Under the pieces are notes generated by a model, which saw only the letters and a program-made list of their open reading frames with translations, did not search any database and was not told where the DNA came from. Source: Methylocystis sp. (lineage in GTDB: Bacteria; Pseudomonadota; Alphaproteobacteria; Rhizobiales; Beijerinckiaceae). From it: 53,896 nt of DNA. Every line of letters begins with the position of its first letter. Position 1 is the stretch's first letter. A program made the translations under genes and the position numbers. Where the stretch lies: the NCBI GenBank assembly GCA_022843405.1, contig JALHNQ010000020.1, forward strand, positions 1 to 53,896, written 5' to 3'. Shown here piece after piece: positions 37,270-45,425 of this stretch.

Positions 37270-38016
37270 ATGCGTGAAGGTGGAAATCCGGACGCGCCTC
37301 CCGCGCCGCAGGGGAGCGAGAATCACTTCGCTCCCAGTGGCTTTTGCCGTTTCGCTAGGGGCGTTCGCCTTGCTCTTCTCCCGGTCGCAGCGGTCCTTGC
37401 GGCCGCCGTCGCCGGGGCGCCGGATCCGGCCGAAGCGCATGGGCGCCTAGGCGCGGCGGAAGGCCGATGCCGGCTGTTCATCGGCCCCGACATCATGAAT
37501 TTCACCGGCTATCTGCCCGAAGCCTCCAAGAACGAGTTCTGCGAGGACATTCCGGCGACCGGCCCGATGATCATGGTGCTGGACGCCGAGCAGGACGAAT
37601 TGCGCGACATGAAAATCGAACTGCGCATCGTCAAGGACGTTGGCGGCGAGGCGAAGGAAAACGAAGATCTTCAGGCCGTGACGGTCGCTTATCGAGAACC
37701 GAAGAGCTACCCGACCGGCACGGTCAATTTCGAACATACGTTCGACGATCCGGGTTATTTTGTCGGCATCGTCACGGTGACGGGCGATCACGGCGAGCGA
37801 TGGGTGTCGCGCTTCCCCTTCTCGGTGGGGAAGAGTTTCATGCGCGATCTCCCCGTCTATCTTACCCTCGGGCTCGGCACGCTCGCCGCCTTCGTGATCT
37901 ATCTCGTCCATCGCCGTCGCGAAACGGCGGCGACCAAAGCCCACAAGCCGCCGCCCGCGCCGCCCCCGACGACGCCGGATGAGGATCACGGCCCGGAGGC
38001 GACTCCGGCGGAGTGA
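37270..38016 (+). CDS. Secreted, C-terminally anchored protein with predicted N-terminal His
   Basis: A 248-residue protein I cannot assign to a named family. Residues 1-30 are polar and basic, 32-50 form a hydrophobic export signal, and PDPAEA-HGRLG suggests cleavage just before His57, so the mature chain would begin with histidine. The periplasmic domain (about 57-185) looks beta-rich (NFEHTFDDPGYFVGIVTVTG) and has Cys67 and Cys91. One transmembrane helix follows (VYLTLGLGTLAAFVIYLVH), then a short tail rich in Lys, Pro and Glu. A free N-terminal His is a copper ligand in PmoB, CopC and LPMO-type proteins, so a copper role is possible but unproved. Strong AGGAGG before the ATG; clear terminator after the gene. 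Confidence 0.75.
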   Translation: MREGGNPDAPPAPQGSENHFAPSGFCRFARGVRLALLPVAAVLAAAVAGAPDPAEAHGRLGAAEGRCRLFIGPDIMNFTGYLPEASKNEFCEDIPATGPMIMVLDAEQDELRDMKIELRIVKDVGGEAKENEDLQAVTVAYREPKSYPTGTVNFEHTFDDPGYFVGIVTVTGDHGERWVSRFPFSVGKSFMRDLPVYLTLGLGTLAAFVIYLVHRRRETAATKAHKPPPAPPPTTPDEDHGPEATPAE

Positions 38017-38046
38017 ATGGCCGTTCGCTTTGGCGTTGGATTTCGC

Positions 38047-38074
38047 GCCGGCGCCAAGGCGCCGGCATTTTTTT
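38047..38074 (+). terminator. Rho-independent terminator
   Basis: GCCGGCGCC (38047-38055), loop AA plus flanking bases, GGCGCCGGC (38058-38066), then A and seven T residues. The 9-bp stem is perfect. It ends the transcript of the secreted protein gene at 37270 and lies between two convergent genes. Confidence 0.88.
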
Positions 38075-38095
38075 GGCGTCGCGCACAGACTGATT

Positions 38096-38899
38096 TCACT
38101 GTTCGGGCGACGCCCCGCCGCCATCGATCTGACGGCCGATCTGCGCAATCGCCCGCTGATAGACGGTGGCGGCGTTCCACGCCTGAATCGCGGCGAAATT
38201 GCTTTCGCCCGGCTGATAGCCGCCGCCGGCGCGCCAGCCATGGGCGTGAAGGAAGTTCGCCGTGGCGTTTAGCGCCGCGGCGGCGTTGTCGAGATTGCCC
38301 CCCCCGCCATAATTCAGGATGTTTTTCGGCAGGAACTGCGTATGGCCGATCTCGCCATGCATCGACCCGCGCGCGTTCGGCGCCAGCGCGCCGCGATCGA
38401 CCAAAGTCAGCGCGGCGTAAAGCTGATCAGTGAAATAGTCGGAGCGGCGGCAGTCATAGGCGAGCGTCGCCACCGCAGACAGCGCATGCTGATTGCCGTG
38501 CACGGCGCCAAACCCCGTCTCCATCCCCCAAATGGCGAGAAGAGGTCCGGGCGGCACGCCATAGCGCTGCTCGATTTGCGAGAAGAGCCCGCCGTAGGAC
38601 CGCTTGAGGGCGCGCCCGCGCGCCACAATCGCCGGGCCGCCGCGTTTCGCCAGGAATTGGTCGAGGGACAGGCGGAAGCTTTTTTGGCCGCGATCAGCCG
38701 AAATCGTGGCCGTATTGTAATGCGTCCCCATCAAGGCGCTGATGCCGGCCTGACCTATGCCTTGACCGCGCGCCTCCTGGGCGAATTCCTGCTTCCAATT
38801 CTCGAAGCCCGCTCCCGAATTTCCGCATTGGGCCGCCGCCGCCGGATGAATCATCGCGCCAAAAGCGAGCGCAGTGGCAATTCTGAGGACAGTCCGCAT
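38096..38899 (-). CDS. Lytic murein transglycosylase, MltB-like (SLT_2)
   Basis: A 267-residue exported enzyme that cleaves the MurNAc-GlcNAc bond of peptidoglycan to form anhydromuropeptides. The catalytic glutamate is Glu127 in LAIWGMETGFGAVHG. Conserved GEIGHTQFLPKNILNYG and a C-terminal region around NFLHAHGWRAGGGY follow. ATG 38899 begins a normal signal peptide (cut near AAA-QCGN) and has AAGGGG nine bases upstream; the frame continues to 38956. Cys25 near the mature start does not sit in a good lipobox, so it is probably soluble periplasmic. No peptidoglycan-binding domain is attached. Confidence 0.88.
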   Translation of the reverse strand: MRTVLRIATALAFGAMIHPAAAAQCGNSGAGFENWKQEFAQEARGQGIGQAGISALMGTHYNTATISADRGQKSFRLSLDQFLAKRGGPAIVARGRALKRSYGGLFSQIEQRYGVPPGPLLAIWGMETGFGAVHGNQHALSAVATLAYDCRRSDYFTDQLYAALTLVDRGALAPNARGSMHGEIGHTQFLPKNILNYGGGGNLDNAAAALNATANFLHAHGWRAGGGYQPGESNFAAIQAWNAATVYQRAIAQIGRQIDGGGASPEQ

Positions 38900-39275
38900 A
38901 GCTGTTTTCCCCTTTGTCACAATAGCTTTGAACGAGCTTTTTTCGAGCTTCAACATCGGGCGTTTGCGTTCGCTCGGTTCGGCGCAGCCTATCCGCTTCT
39001 CTTTGTTCTTTCATCCTGCTTTCAAAGGAAGCTTACCCTGAATGGACATTTTTGCGCCACCGTCGCGTATCTATCGTAAGCTTGACTTGAGACGATCCGC
39101 GCGCGCCAGAGCCGCCCAATGAGCGGCGCGGCGTTCGGATCGGTTCGATCGCAAGATTGCGCCCGCTTCCAGTGCGGCCCGCAGAAGGACGCCATCATTG
39201 ACGAACGGCGTCAGTCGGCTAGCATCCTTCGTTCTTTACGCCTCATGCGTTCCCGGATGACTGTCGCTGCAGCCC

Positions 39276-40547
39276 ATGCGCGCGGGAGACAGGCCGGTAA
39301 AATGGGGATGCGTCTTGCAAGACATTCTCGAAAGCGATTGGACGCTCGCCGCCGTTAAGCGTCGCGAAGAGGAGCGGCTAAAGAGCGAGCGCGCTGCGCG
39401 CCAAGCCGACGCCGAGACGGTCGAAGCGCCCCACGCCCTCGACATGACGGGCGACCACTGGGTCGCCGAAGCATTCAGGCGCCGACAGAAGGAAGAACGC
39501 GCCAGAGCGGAGAGCCGTCAGCCCTCCAGCGGCGATCGCGCGGATGCGGCAAGCGGGGAAGTTCCCGTCGATCATTGGCTCATCGAAGGCTTCAAGCGTC
39601 ATCAGGAAGAAGAGCGGCGCCTTGAAATCATCGCCAGATCGGACGAAGCCGTTGCCTCGGCCGCGGGCGACGACGATTCAACGTCCTCGCCGATGCGCGC
39701 CCTCGTCGTCGTCGACGAGATCGGCAAGTCGGAGCAGGGTGCTACCGCGGGCCGCGAGGCGGGCGCCGACGATCAAGCTTCGTCTGGTGATTTTGGCGCG
39801 CTCGTCGCTCGACGCAGCGGAACGGCGCTCGTTACGAGGCGGAGAGGGGCCGCTCGTCTGATCGCCATCGCCGGCGTCATCGTCGTCGGCCTGGTTTCCG
39901 TCTTCGGCCTCAAGACGGCGCTGTGGAGTTTGGGCGAGTCGCCGCGCGGCTTCGATCAAGGCGCGCCAAACGTCGCGCCGCCGCCAAAAGCAAACCCGGC
40001 GCCGCCAAAAACCAGCGTGGCGCCGCCGCCAAAGCAGACTCGCACTCCGGCCGATGGCGGCGATCCGCCAGCGCGTCCGGCCGACGCCGCGCCCGCAAAG
40101 GCCGGCGACGCCGCCCCAGCGCCCCCGAAGCCGCAAACTTCAACGCTGAATCCGGCTGCGCCGAGTCCCCAGCCGCAGCCGCAAGCGCCGTCTCCTGCTG
40201 CCCAGCAGGGCGACAAGCCTGCCCAAGACAATCGGGCTGCGCCAGTTCCGCCAGGTCCAAAAGACGCGGCGTCGCCTGCAACGCTCGACACGAATTCAAC
40301 TGCGAAGCCCGCATCCGTCGGCTCTGAAAAATCGCGTGACGGCGGCGGCGCCGAACAGGATCAAAATGCTTCTGAGCCGCAACGCAATGCGCCAAACGCC
40401 AACAGCGACTCCAAGCCGAAGCAGCAGGCCAAGGGCAAAAGCGGCGCGCGTCATGCTTCAGGAAGGTCCGACGGCTTTTCGGCCTTTCTGAAGCGCACCG
40501 CCAATTCGGTTCGCAGATTTTTCGGGCGGCTCGGCGTGCGCCAGTAA
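39276..40547 (+). CDS. Single-pass membrane protein with three Trp-containing repeats
   Basis: A 423-residue protein of unknown function. The N-terminal third has three related units beginning at a tryptophan: DWTLAAVKRREEERLKSER (Trp22), DHWVAEAFRRRQKEERARAE (Trp62) and DHWLIEGFKRHQEEERRLE (Trp101), spaced 39-40 residues. RRRGA then leads to one transmembrane helix (about 195-217). The rest is a Pro/Ala/Gln/Lys-rich tail ending in a basic amphipathic segment (FLKRTANSVRRFFGRLG). Positive charges before the helix put the repeats in the cytoplasm and the tail in the periplasm. TTG at 39315, after GGGGA, may be the real start. No neighbour suggests its job. Confidence 0.68.
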   Translation: MRAGDRPVKWGCVLQDILESDWTLAAVKRREEERLKSERAARQADAETVEAPHALDMTGDHWVAEAFRRRQKEERARAESRQPSSGDRADAASGEVPVDHWLIEGFKRHQEEERRLEIIARSDEAVASAAGDDDSTSSPMRALVVVDEIGKSEQGATAGREAGADDQASSGDFGALVARRSGTALVTRRRGAARLIAIAGVIVVGLVSVFGLKTALWSLGESPRGFDQGAPNVAPPPKANPAPPKTSVAPPPKQTRTPADGGDPPARPADAAPAKAGDAAPAPPKPQTSTLNPAAPSPQPQPQAPSPAAQQGDKPAQDNRAAPVPPGPKDAASPATLDTNSTAKPASVGSEKSRDGGGAEQDQNASEPQRNAPNANSDSKPKQQAKGKSGARHASGRSDGFSAFLKRTANSVRRFFGRLGVRQ

Positions 40548-40675
40548 ATTTCGCCAGTCCGCGGCGCAAGAGCTTATTGGACCCGGCGCGCGACGATGCC
40601 CATTTGAAGATCACGCGACACGCTGGTCGAAAGAGCCGTGTCGGTCTCTGCATTCCATGAGACGCGAGCAATCCC

Positions 40676-41569
40676 GTGAGAACGATTATCGAGCCGTTTC
40701 GCATCAAGATGACCGAAGCGCTGCCGATCACGACGCGCGGCGCGCGCGAAGGCCATCTGGCCAAGGCCTTCAATAATGTCTTCCTCTTGGACGCGGACCA
40801 CGTCACCATCGACCTGCTGACCGACAGCGGCACGGGCGCGATGTCCGATCGCCAATGGTCGGCGTTGATGCTGGGCGACGAAAGCTATGCGGGCAGCCGC
40901 TCCTGGCGGCGGTTCGAGCAAACCGTACGCGACATTACCGGCTTCAAACATATTTTCCCGACGCATCAGGGGCGTGCGGCGGAGCGCATTCTCGCCGCGA
41001 CTCGTCTGAAAGCCGGGAACGTCATTCCCAACAACGGTCATTTCGACACGACCCGGGCGAATATCGAATATGTCGGCGCTGTCGCGACGGATTTGCAGTC
41101 GGCTGCAGCGCGCGATCTCCAGTCCGAGAAGCTGTTCAAGGGGAATATGGACCTCGACCGACTTGCGCAAGCGATCGAGGCCGAAGGCGCGAACATTCCC
41201 TTTTGCATGATCACCGTGACCAACAACGCCGGAGGCGGCCAGCCGGTCTCCATGGAGAATATCCGGCGCGTCAAGGAATTGCTGGAGACGCATAATATCC
41301 CGCTGATCCTCGACGCTTGCCGTTTCGCCGAAAACGCATTCTTCATCAAGGAACGCGAGCAGGGCTTCGTGGACCGAAGCCTTCTCAAAGCGCCGTCGAA
41401 TCGAATGGCTTGGGACATGCCGCGTCTCCCAACTTCTGCTGATGATGTTCATGTAGCGCCGGCCGCTTGCGTGGCGATCCTTGCCGGCTTTGCGCACGGC
41501 GCGGGCTTTCGAATTCCGCCTATGCCGCTTATACCTACGAACTGCGCGAAGCAGGGAGAAACATCATGA
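40676..41569 (+). pseudogene. Truncated tyrosine phenol-lyase/tryptophanase remnant
   Basis: An open frame of 297 codons from GTG 40676. Residues 1 to about 235 match the N-terminal half of the beta-eliminating lyase family: EPFRIKMTE, DLLTDSGTGAMSDRQW, GDESYAGSRS, PTHQGRAAE, GGGQPVSMEN and DACRFAENAFFIKEREQGF. Full members have about 460 residues. After VDRS (near 41380) homology stops, so the C-terminal half, including the SAKKD-type PLP lysine, is missing. The last 60 codons resemble nothing and run into the antitoxin start. It cannot be an active lyase. A deletion or insertion at about 41380 is inferred. Confidence 0.78.
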
Positions 41570-41790
41570 CACGCTTGCTTGACGAGGCGGTGGCGAAGGC
41601 GCGACGCTTGCCGGACGCGGCGCAGGACGAGATCGCCCAAGTTCTCATGCAGCTTGCGGGAGACGAGGCGGCGCCCATCCACTTGACCCCCGAGGAGGAG
41701 CGTGATCTTGCCGAGGCTTTGGCCGAGGCGGAGCGCGGCGAGTTCGCCTCGGACGAGGCCATACGCGCGCTTTGGTCGAAATATGCGTGA
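41566..41790 (+). CDS. Antitoxin of a ParE/RelE-type toxin-antitoxin pair
   Basis: A 74-residue acidic protein, MTRLLDEAVAKARRLPDAAQ at the start and RALWSKYA at the end. The helical, Glu-rich sequence, QDEIAQVLM motif and position directly before a ParE-like toxin fit the short antitoxins common in Rhizobiales. It should bind the toxin and repress the operon. GGGAG precedes the ATG by seven bases. The stop overlaps the toxin start as TGATG, so the two are made together. It begins at the end of the truncated lyase frame. Confidence 0.78.
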   Translation: MTRLLDEAVAKARRLPDAAQDEIAQVLMQLAGDEAAPIHLTPEEERDLAEALAEAERGEFASDEAIRALWSKYA

Positions 41791-42068
41791 TGCGGCTCCG
41801 CTACACGACGCGGGCGGCCGCGCAAATCGACGCGGCGCTTGTTTACGTCGCGGCGCGATCGCCGCAAGGAGCGCGGCGCCTTCGCGCGCGCGTCGAAACG
41901 ATAACAGAGCTTTTGCGGAGACATCCGCTGGCGGGGCGCGAGACGAGCAATCCCCTCGTGCGGCGTATCGTCGTGACGCCTTACCCCTATCTTATTGATT
42001 ATCACCTGACCGCGAGCGAAATTATCATCCTGCGCTTTCGTCACGCGGCCCGCGCGCCCGTGAATTGA
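41790..42068 (+). CDS. ParE/RelE superfamily toxin
   Basis: A 92-residue basic protein, MRLRYTTRAAAQIDAALVYV at the start. Typical features are the N-terminal strand and helix pair, AARSPQGARRLRARVETI, LLRRHPLAGRETSNP, RRIVVTPYPYLIDYHL and the terminal strand IILRFRHAARAP. RelE members cut mRNA on the ribosome; ParE members poison gyrase. This sequence is closer to the ParE-like group by eye. ATG 41790 overlaps the antitoxin stop. The pair sits between a damaged lyase gene and murB. Confidence 0.85.
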   Translation: MRLRYTTRAAAQIDAALVYVAARSPQGARRLRARVETITELLRRHPLAGRETSNPLVRRIVVTPYPYLIDYHLTASEIIILRFRHAARAPVN

Positions 42069-42280
42069 TTGCTTTGAACTCGACGTCGTCTTGTCTCTGT
42101 CGGCCCGCTTATGCGTGAGATTTCCTTGGCGCGCTCAACGGACTTGGCATAATTCTTAAGGCTTTCACATCTAGGAACGCGCAGGCGACGTTTCCATCTT
42201 TCCCCGCTTATGGGAGAAGGACGCGCGCGAGATGACGCCAAATGGCCGCCGTGCGATCTCAATCAAGCTGCTGGGCGCAT

Positions 42281-43201
42281 ATGACTTTCCCCGACATTTC
42301 CGCCGACATAGCCGCCGCCATGCCGCAATTGCGCGGGCGCGTAACCGCAAATGAGCCGCTCGCGCCCTTAACCTGGTTTCGCGTCGGCGGGCCGGCGCAG
42401 ATTCTCTTCATGCCGGCCGACGAAGCCGATCTCGCCTATTTCCTCGCTCATGCGCCGCGTGAAATTCCGGTGACTGTCGTTGGGCTCGGCTCCAATCTCA
42501 TCGTGCGCGACGGCGGCGTCGAAGGCGTGGTCATTCGGCTTTCGGCGAAGGGCTTCGGCGAAATCGTCGTCGAAGAGGGCTGTCGATTGCGGGTCGGCGC
42601 CGCGGTTCCCGACGTGAAGGCGGCGCGCGCCGCCGCCGAAGCGGGGATCGACGGCCTCGCCTTCTATCGCGGCATTCCCGGCGCCATCGGCGGCGCGCTG
42701 CGGATGAACGCCGGCGCCCATGGCGGCGAGACGAAGGACGCGCTGATCGAAGCGCGCGGCGTCGATCGCGCCGGCCGCATCCATGTCTTTTCCAACGCCG
42801 ATCTCGGCTATTCCTATCGCCATTGTTCGGCGCCCGACGATATGATCTTTACCCAGGCGCTCTATCAAGGTCGGCCTGGCGATCCGGCGACGATCCTCGC
42901 CGAGATGGAGCGCATCACCGCGGCGCGCGAAGCCTCGCAGCCGATCAGGGAAAAAACCGGCGGCTCGACCTTCAAGAATCCGGAAGGCCATAAGGCTTGG
43001 CAGTTGATCGACGCGGCCGGCTGCCGCGGCCTCGTCGTCGGCGACGCCCAGGTGAGCGAAATGCATTGCAATTTTCTCATCAACCGCGGGCGCGCGACCG
43101 CCGCCGACATCGAGGCGCTCGGCGAAGAAGTGCGCCGGCGCGTGCGCGAGACGAGCGGCGTCGACCTGCATTGGGAGATAAAGCGGATCGGCGTCGCTTG
43201 A
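42281..43201 (+). CDS. murB: UDP-N-acetylenolpyruvoylglucosamine reductase
   Basis: A 306-residue FAD enzyme that reduces UDP-GlcNAc-enolpyruvate to UDP-MurNAc in peptidoglycan precursor synthesis. Conserved parts are [51 protein letters not shown], the YSYRHC type I region, and [12 protein letters not shown] near the C-terminus. ATG 42281 fits the family N-terminus; the frame is open from 42242. In most Rhizobiales murC precedes murB; here a toxin-antitoxin pair does. The 212 bases upstream should contain a promoter. Confidence 0.93.
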   Translation: MTFPDISADIAAAMPQLRGRVTANEPLAPLTWFRVGGPAQILFMPADEADLAYFLAHAPREIPVTVVGLGSNLIVRDGGVEGVVIRLSAKGFGEIVVEEGCRLRVGAAVPDVKAARAAAEAGIDGLAFYRGIPGAIGGALRMNAGAHGGETKDALIEARGVDRAGRIHVFSNADLGYSYRHCSAPDDMIFTQALYQGRPGDPATILAEMERITAAREASQPIREKTGGSTFKNPEGHKAWQLIDAAGCRGLVVGDAQVSEMHCNFLINRGRATAADIEALGEEVRRRVRETSGVDLHWEIKRIGVA

Positions 43202-43269
43202 GGCGAAGGGCCAAGGCGAAATTGCATGGTCGGCGCCGAGAGCTTAGCGTGGACGTTTGGGAGACGAGA

Positions 43270-43485
43270 ATGATGCCGCCGCGCAAAAAATCGCCTATCG
43301 GGTCGGGCGCCGCTGAACAGGCGGCGAGATCGAAACGCCGTAATGCTCGAAGCGCCAAGGAGCAGGCTTCGCTCGAGGATCGAGACCTCGCGACGTCCGA
43401 CGATTTCAGCAAGGTCGTCTGCCCTTTCGCCACATTCACCGAATGGGCATTGGAAGCTGACGCCGCCGCCTACCGCGATCTTTAG
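43270..43485 (+). CDS. Small basic protein between murB and ddl
   Basis: A 71-residue protein of unknown function. It begins MMPPRKKSPIGSG and has a strongly basic, Ala-rich first half and an acidic C-terminal half, CPFATFTEWALEADAAAYRDL. The ending FTEW-x-EAD-x-AY-x-DL is like the C-termini of some MazE/PrlF-type antitoxins, but no DNA-binding fold or toxin is visible. GGGAG lies 6 bases before the ATG. It sits inside the murB-ddl interval with short gaps either side (68 and 26 bases), so it should be co-expressed with cell wall genes. Confidence 0.62.
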   Translation: MMPPRKKSPIGSGAAEQAARSKRRNARSAKEQASLEDRDLATSDDFSKVVCPFATFTEWALEADAAAYRDL

Positions 43486-43511
43486 TTCGCTCTTTTCAAT
43501 CTGAGATCAAC

Positions 43512-44435
43512 ATGACCAAACATGTCGCCGTGCTGATGGGCGGGCTCTCCGCCGAACGCGAAATTTCTTTGCGATCGGGCGAGGCCTGCGCGACGGCTCT
43601 CGAAGAGCAGGGATTTAAGGTTACGCGCGTCGACGTCGGACATGACGTGGCGAATGTCCTTGCGGCGCTCAAACCGGATGTCGCCTTCAATGCGCTGCAC
43701 GGCAAGTTCGGCGAGGACGGCTGCATTCAGGGCGTGCTGGAGCTTCTGGGCATCCCCTATACGCATTCCGGCGTGCTCGCTTCGGCAGCGGCGATGAAAA
43801 AGGACGTGGCCAAGACGGTCATGGCGGCCGCCGGCGTTCCCGTTCCGAAGGGACGCGTCCTGCACAGGCTGGAGGCCGCCAAGGCGCATGCGCTGCCGCT
43901 TCCCTATGTGCTTAAGCCCATATCCGAAGGCTCTTCCTTTGGGGTGTTCATCGTCAATGAGGGGCAGGAGCATCCGCCGCAGGAGTTATGGCGCGAGGAT
44001 TGGACGCATGGCGACATGATGCTGGCCGAGCAGTTCGTCGCCGGGCGCGAACTCACCTGCGCCGTCATGAACGACAAGGCTCTGGACGTGATCGAAATTC
44101 TCGCTGCCGACGGCGGCTGGTACGACTATCACGCGAAATACGCCAAGGGCGGCTCGAAACACGTACTTCCGGCGAATCTTAAACTGAATATTTACCAAGA
44201 GGTCCAACATTTGGCCCTTGAGGCTCATCGAGCTCTCGGCTGTCGCGGCGTGAGCCGCGCGGACTTTCGATACGACGACCGCCCCGGAGGTACGGGCGAG
44301 CTCGTCGTATTGGAAGTGAACACGCAGCCGGGAATGACGGAGACCTCGCTCGTGCCAGAAATGGCGGCATACGCAGGTTTTTCGTTCGGCGAGCTGGTCA
44401 AATGGATGGTGGAAGACGCTTCCTGCGATCGTTGA
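43512..44435 (+). CDS. ddl: D-alanine-D-alanine ligase
   Basis: A 307-residue ATP-grasp ligase that makes the D-Ala-D-Ala dipeptide for the pentapeptide stem. The opening VAVLMGGLSAEREISLRSG, ALHGKFGEDGCIQGVLELLG, the ATP-grasp core YVLKPISEGSSFGV, and LEVNTQPGMTETSLVPEMA are diagnostic. Standard length for DdlB. Its end overlaps the ftsQ start by 34 bases, a gene order (ddl-ftsQ-ftsA-ftsZ) shared with most proteobacterial division clusters. Confidence 0.95.
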   Translation: MTKHVAVLMGGLSAEREISLRSGEACATALEEQGFKVTRVDVGHDVANVLAALKPDVAFNALHGKFGEDGCIQGVLELLGIPYTHSGVLASAAAMKKDVAKTVMAAAGVPVPKGRVLHRLEAAKAHALPLPYVLKPISEGSSFGVFIVNEGQEHPPQELWREDWTHGDMMLAEQFVAGRELTCAVMNDKALDVIEILAADGGWYDYHAKYAKGGSKHVLPANLKLNIYQEVQHLALEAHRALGCRGVSRADFRYDDRPGGTGELVVLEVNTQPGMTETSLVPEMAAYAGFSFGELVKWMVEDASCDR

Positions 44436-45421
44436 AAGAGTCGTTTTCGGCTCGGCATTCGCTCGTCCCGATCGTTTCCACGGAAGCTCCTTACGCCTTT
44501 GCGACAGCGGCGGCCGTCGCGTCCGTCCAGCCGGCTGGCGCCGCCGCCCCCGCCGCAGTGGTCGCGCCGCGCGCGCCGGCGCGCAAAAGCCGCAACAAAC
44601 GCCTTGTGTCGCACTTGGCGCTTCTCGGCCGTCCTGGCGTCGGAACGCTGGCGGTTCTCGCGCTGTTTGGCCTTGTTGGCGCGGCGGGCTTTGTCGAGAA
44701 CGGCGGCTACGCCGCTCTCGTCCAAAGCGAAGGCCAACTCTACGACATCGCGGCGCGCGCCGCGGGCTTTCCGATTTCGGCGGTCACCATCACCGGCCAG
44801 TCGCGCTTGCGCGAACGCGAGTTGCTCGACGCGGCGGGCGTCGGACCGCGAAACTCCTTGCCCTTCCTCGACGCGACGGCGGTGCGGGAGCGCCTGATGC
44901 AGGCGCCCCTCGTCAAATCCGCGCGGGTTATGAAGCTCTATCCGGATCGTCTGGTCATTGCGATCGAAGAGCGGCAGCCGAGCGCTCTCTGGCAGCGCGA
45001 CGGACGCGTGGCCGTCATTTCCGAAGACGGGGTGCCGATCGATGAACTGCGCGATCAGCGCTATCTCGGCCTTCCTTTCGTCGTCGGCGAGGGCGCGCAG
45101 AAGCGCTTGCTCGAATATCACATGCTGATTGCGAGGGCGGGCGATCTTGCGCATCGGATCAAGGCGGGCGTGCTCGTCGCCGGCCGCCGCTGGAACTTCG
45201 AGATGACCAATGGCGTCACCGTGAAGCTGCCGGAGATGGATCCGTTCGGCGCGCTGGACACGCTCGCGCGTCTGCAGCGAGAGGCGCGGATTCTCGACAA
45301 GGACGTGATGTCGATCGACCTGCGCATTCCCGATCGGGTCGCCGTTCGGCTGACGGAAGAGGCCGCTGCGGCGCGCGAAGCCCAGCTAGCGCCGCGCAAA
45401 TCGTCAAAGAGTGGTGGTTAG
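44402..45421 (+). CDS. ftsQ: Cell division protein FtsQ
   Basis: A 339-residue divisome protein. An Ala/Pro-rich cytoplasmic N-terminus of about 75 residues, longer than in E. coli, precedes one membrane helix (TLAVLALFGLVGAAGF). The periplasmic POTRA domain follows (FPISAVTITGQSRLRERELLDAAG), then the beta domain VMKLYPDRLVIAIEERQPSALWQ. The C-terminus is basic (APRKSSKSGG). FtsQ links FtsK to FtsL/FtsB at the septum. The N-terminus starts in ddl; the end overlaps the possible ftsA GTG start. Confidence 0.9.
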   Translation: MDGGRRFLRSLKESFSARHSLVPIVSTEAPYAFATAAAVASVQPAGAAAPAAVVAPRAPARKSRNKRLVSHLALLGRPGVGTLAVLALFGLVGAAGFVENGGYAALVQSEGQLYDIAARAAGFPISAVTITGQSRLRERELLDAAGVGPRNSLPFLDATAVRERLMQAPLVKSARVMKLYPDRLVIAIEERQPSALWQRDGRVAVISEDGVPIDELRDQRYLGLPFVVGEGAQKRLLEYHMLIARAGDLAHRIKAGVLVAGRRWNFEMTNGVTVKLPEMDPFGALDTLARLQREARILDKDVMSIDLRIPDRVAVRLTEEAAAAREAQLAPRKSSKSGG

Positions 45422-45425
45422 CAGC

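Noticed and set aside
37181-39086. 12-base string CGTAAGCTTGAC seen at 37181 and 39075, upstream of two membrane-protein genes
   Set aside because: A repeated 12-mer is expected by chance in a 54 kb window; flanks differ and no promoter spacing is consistent.
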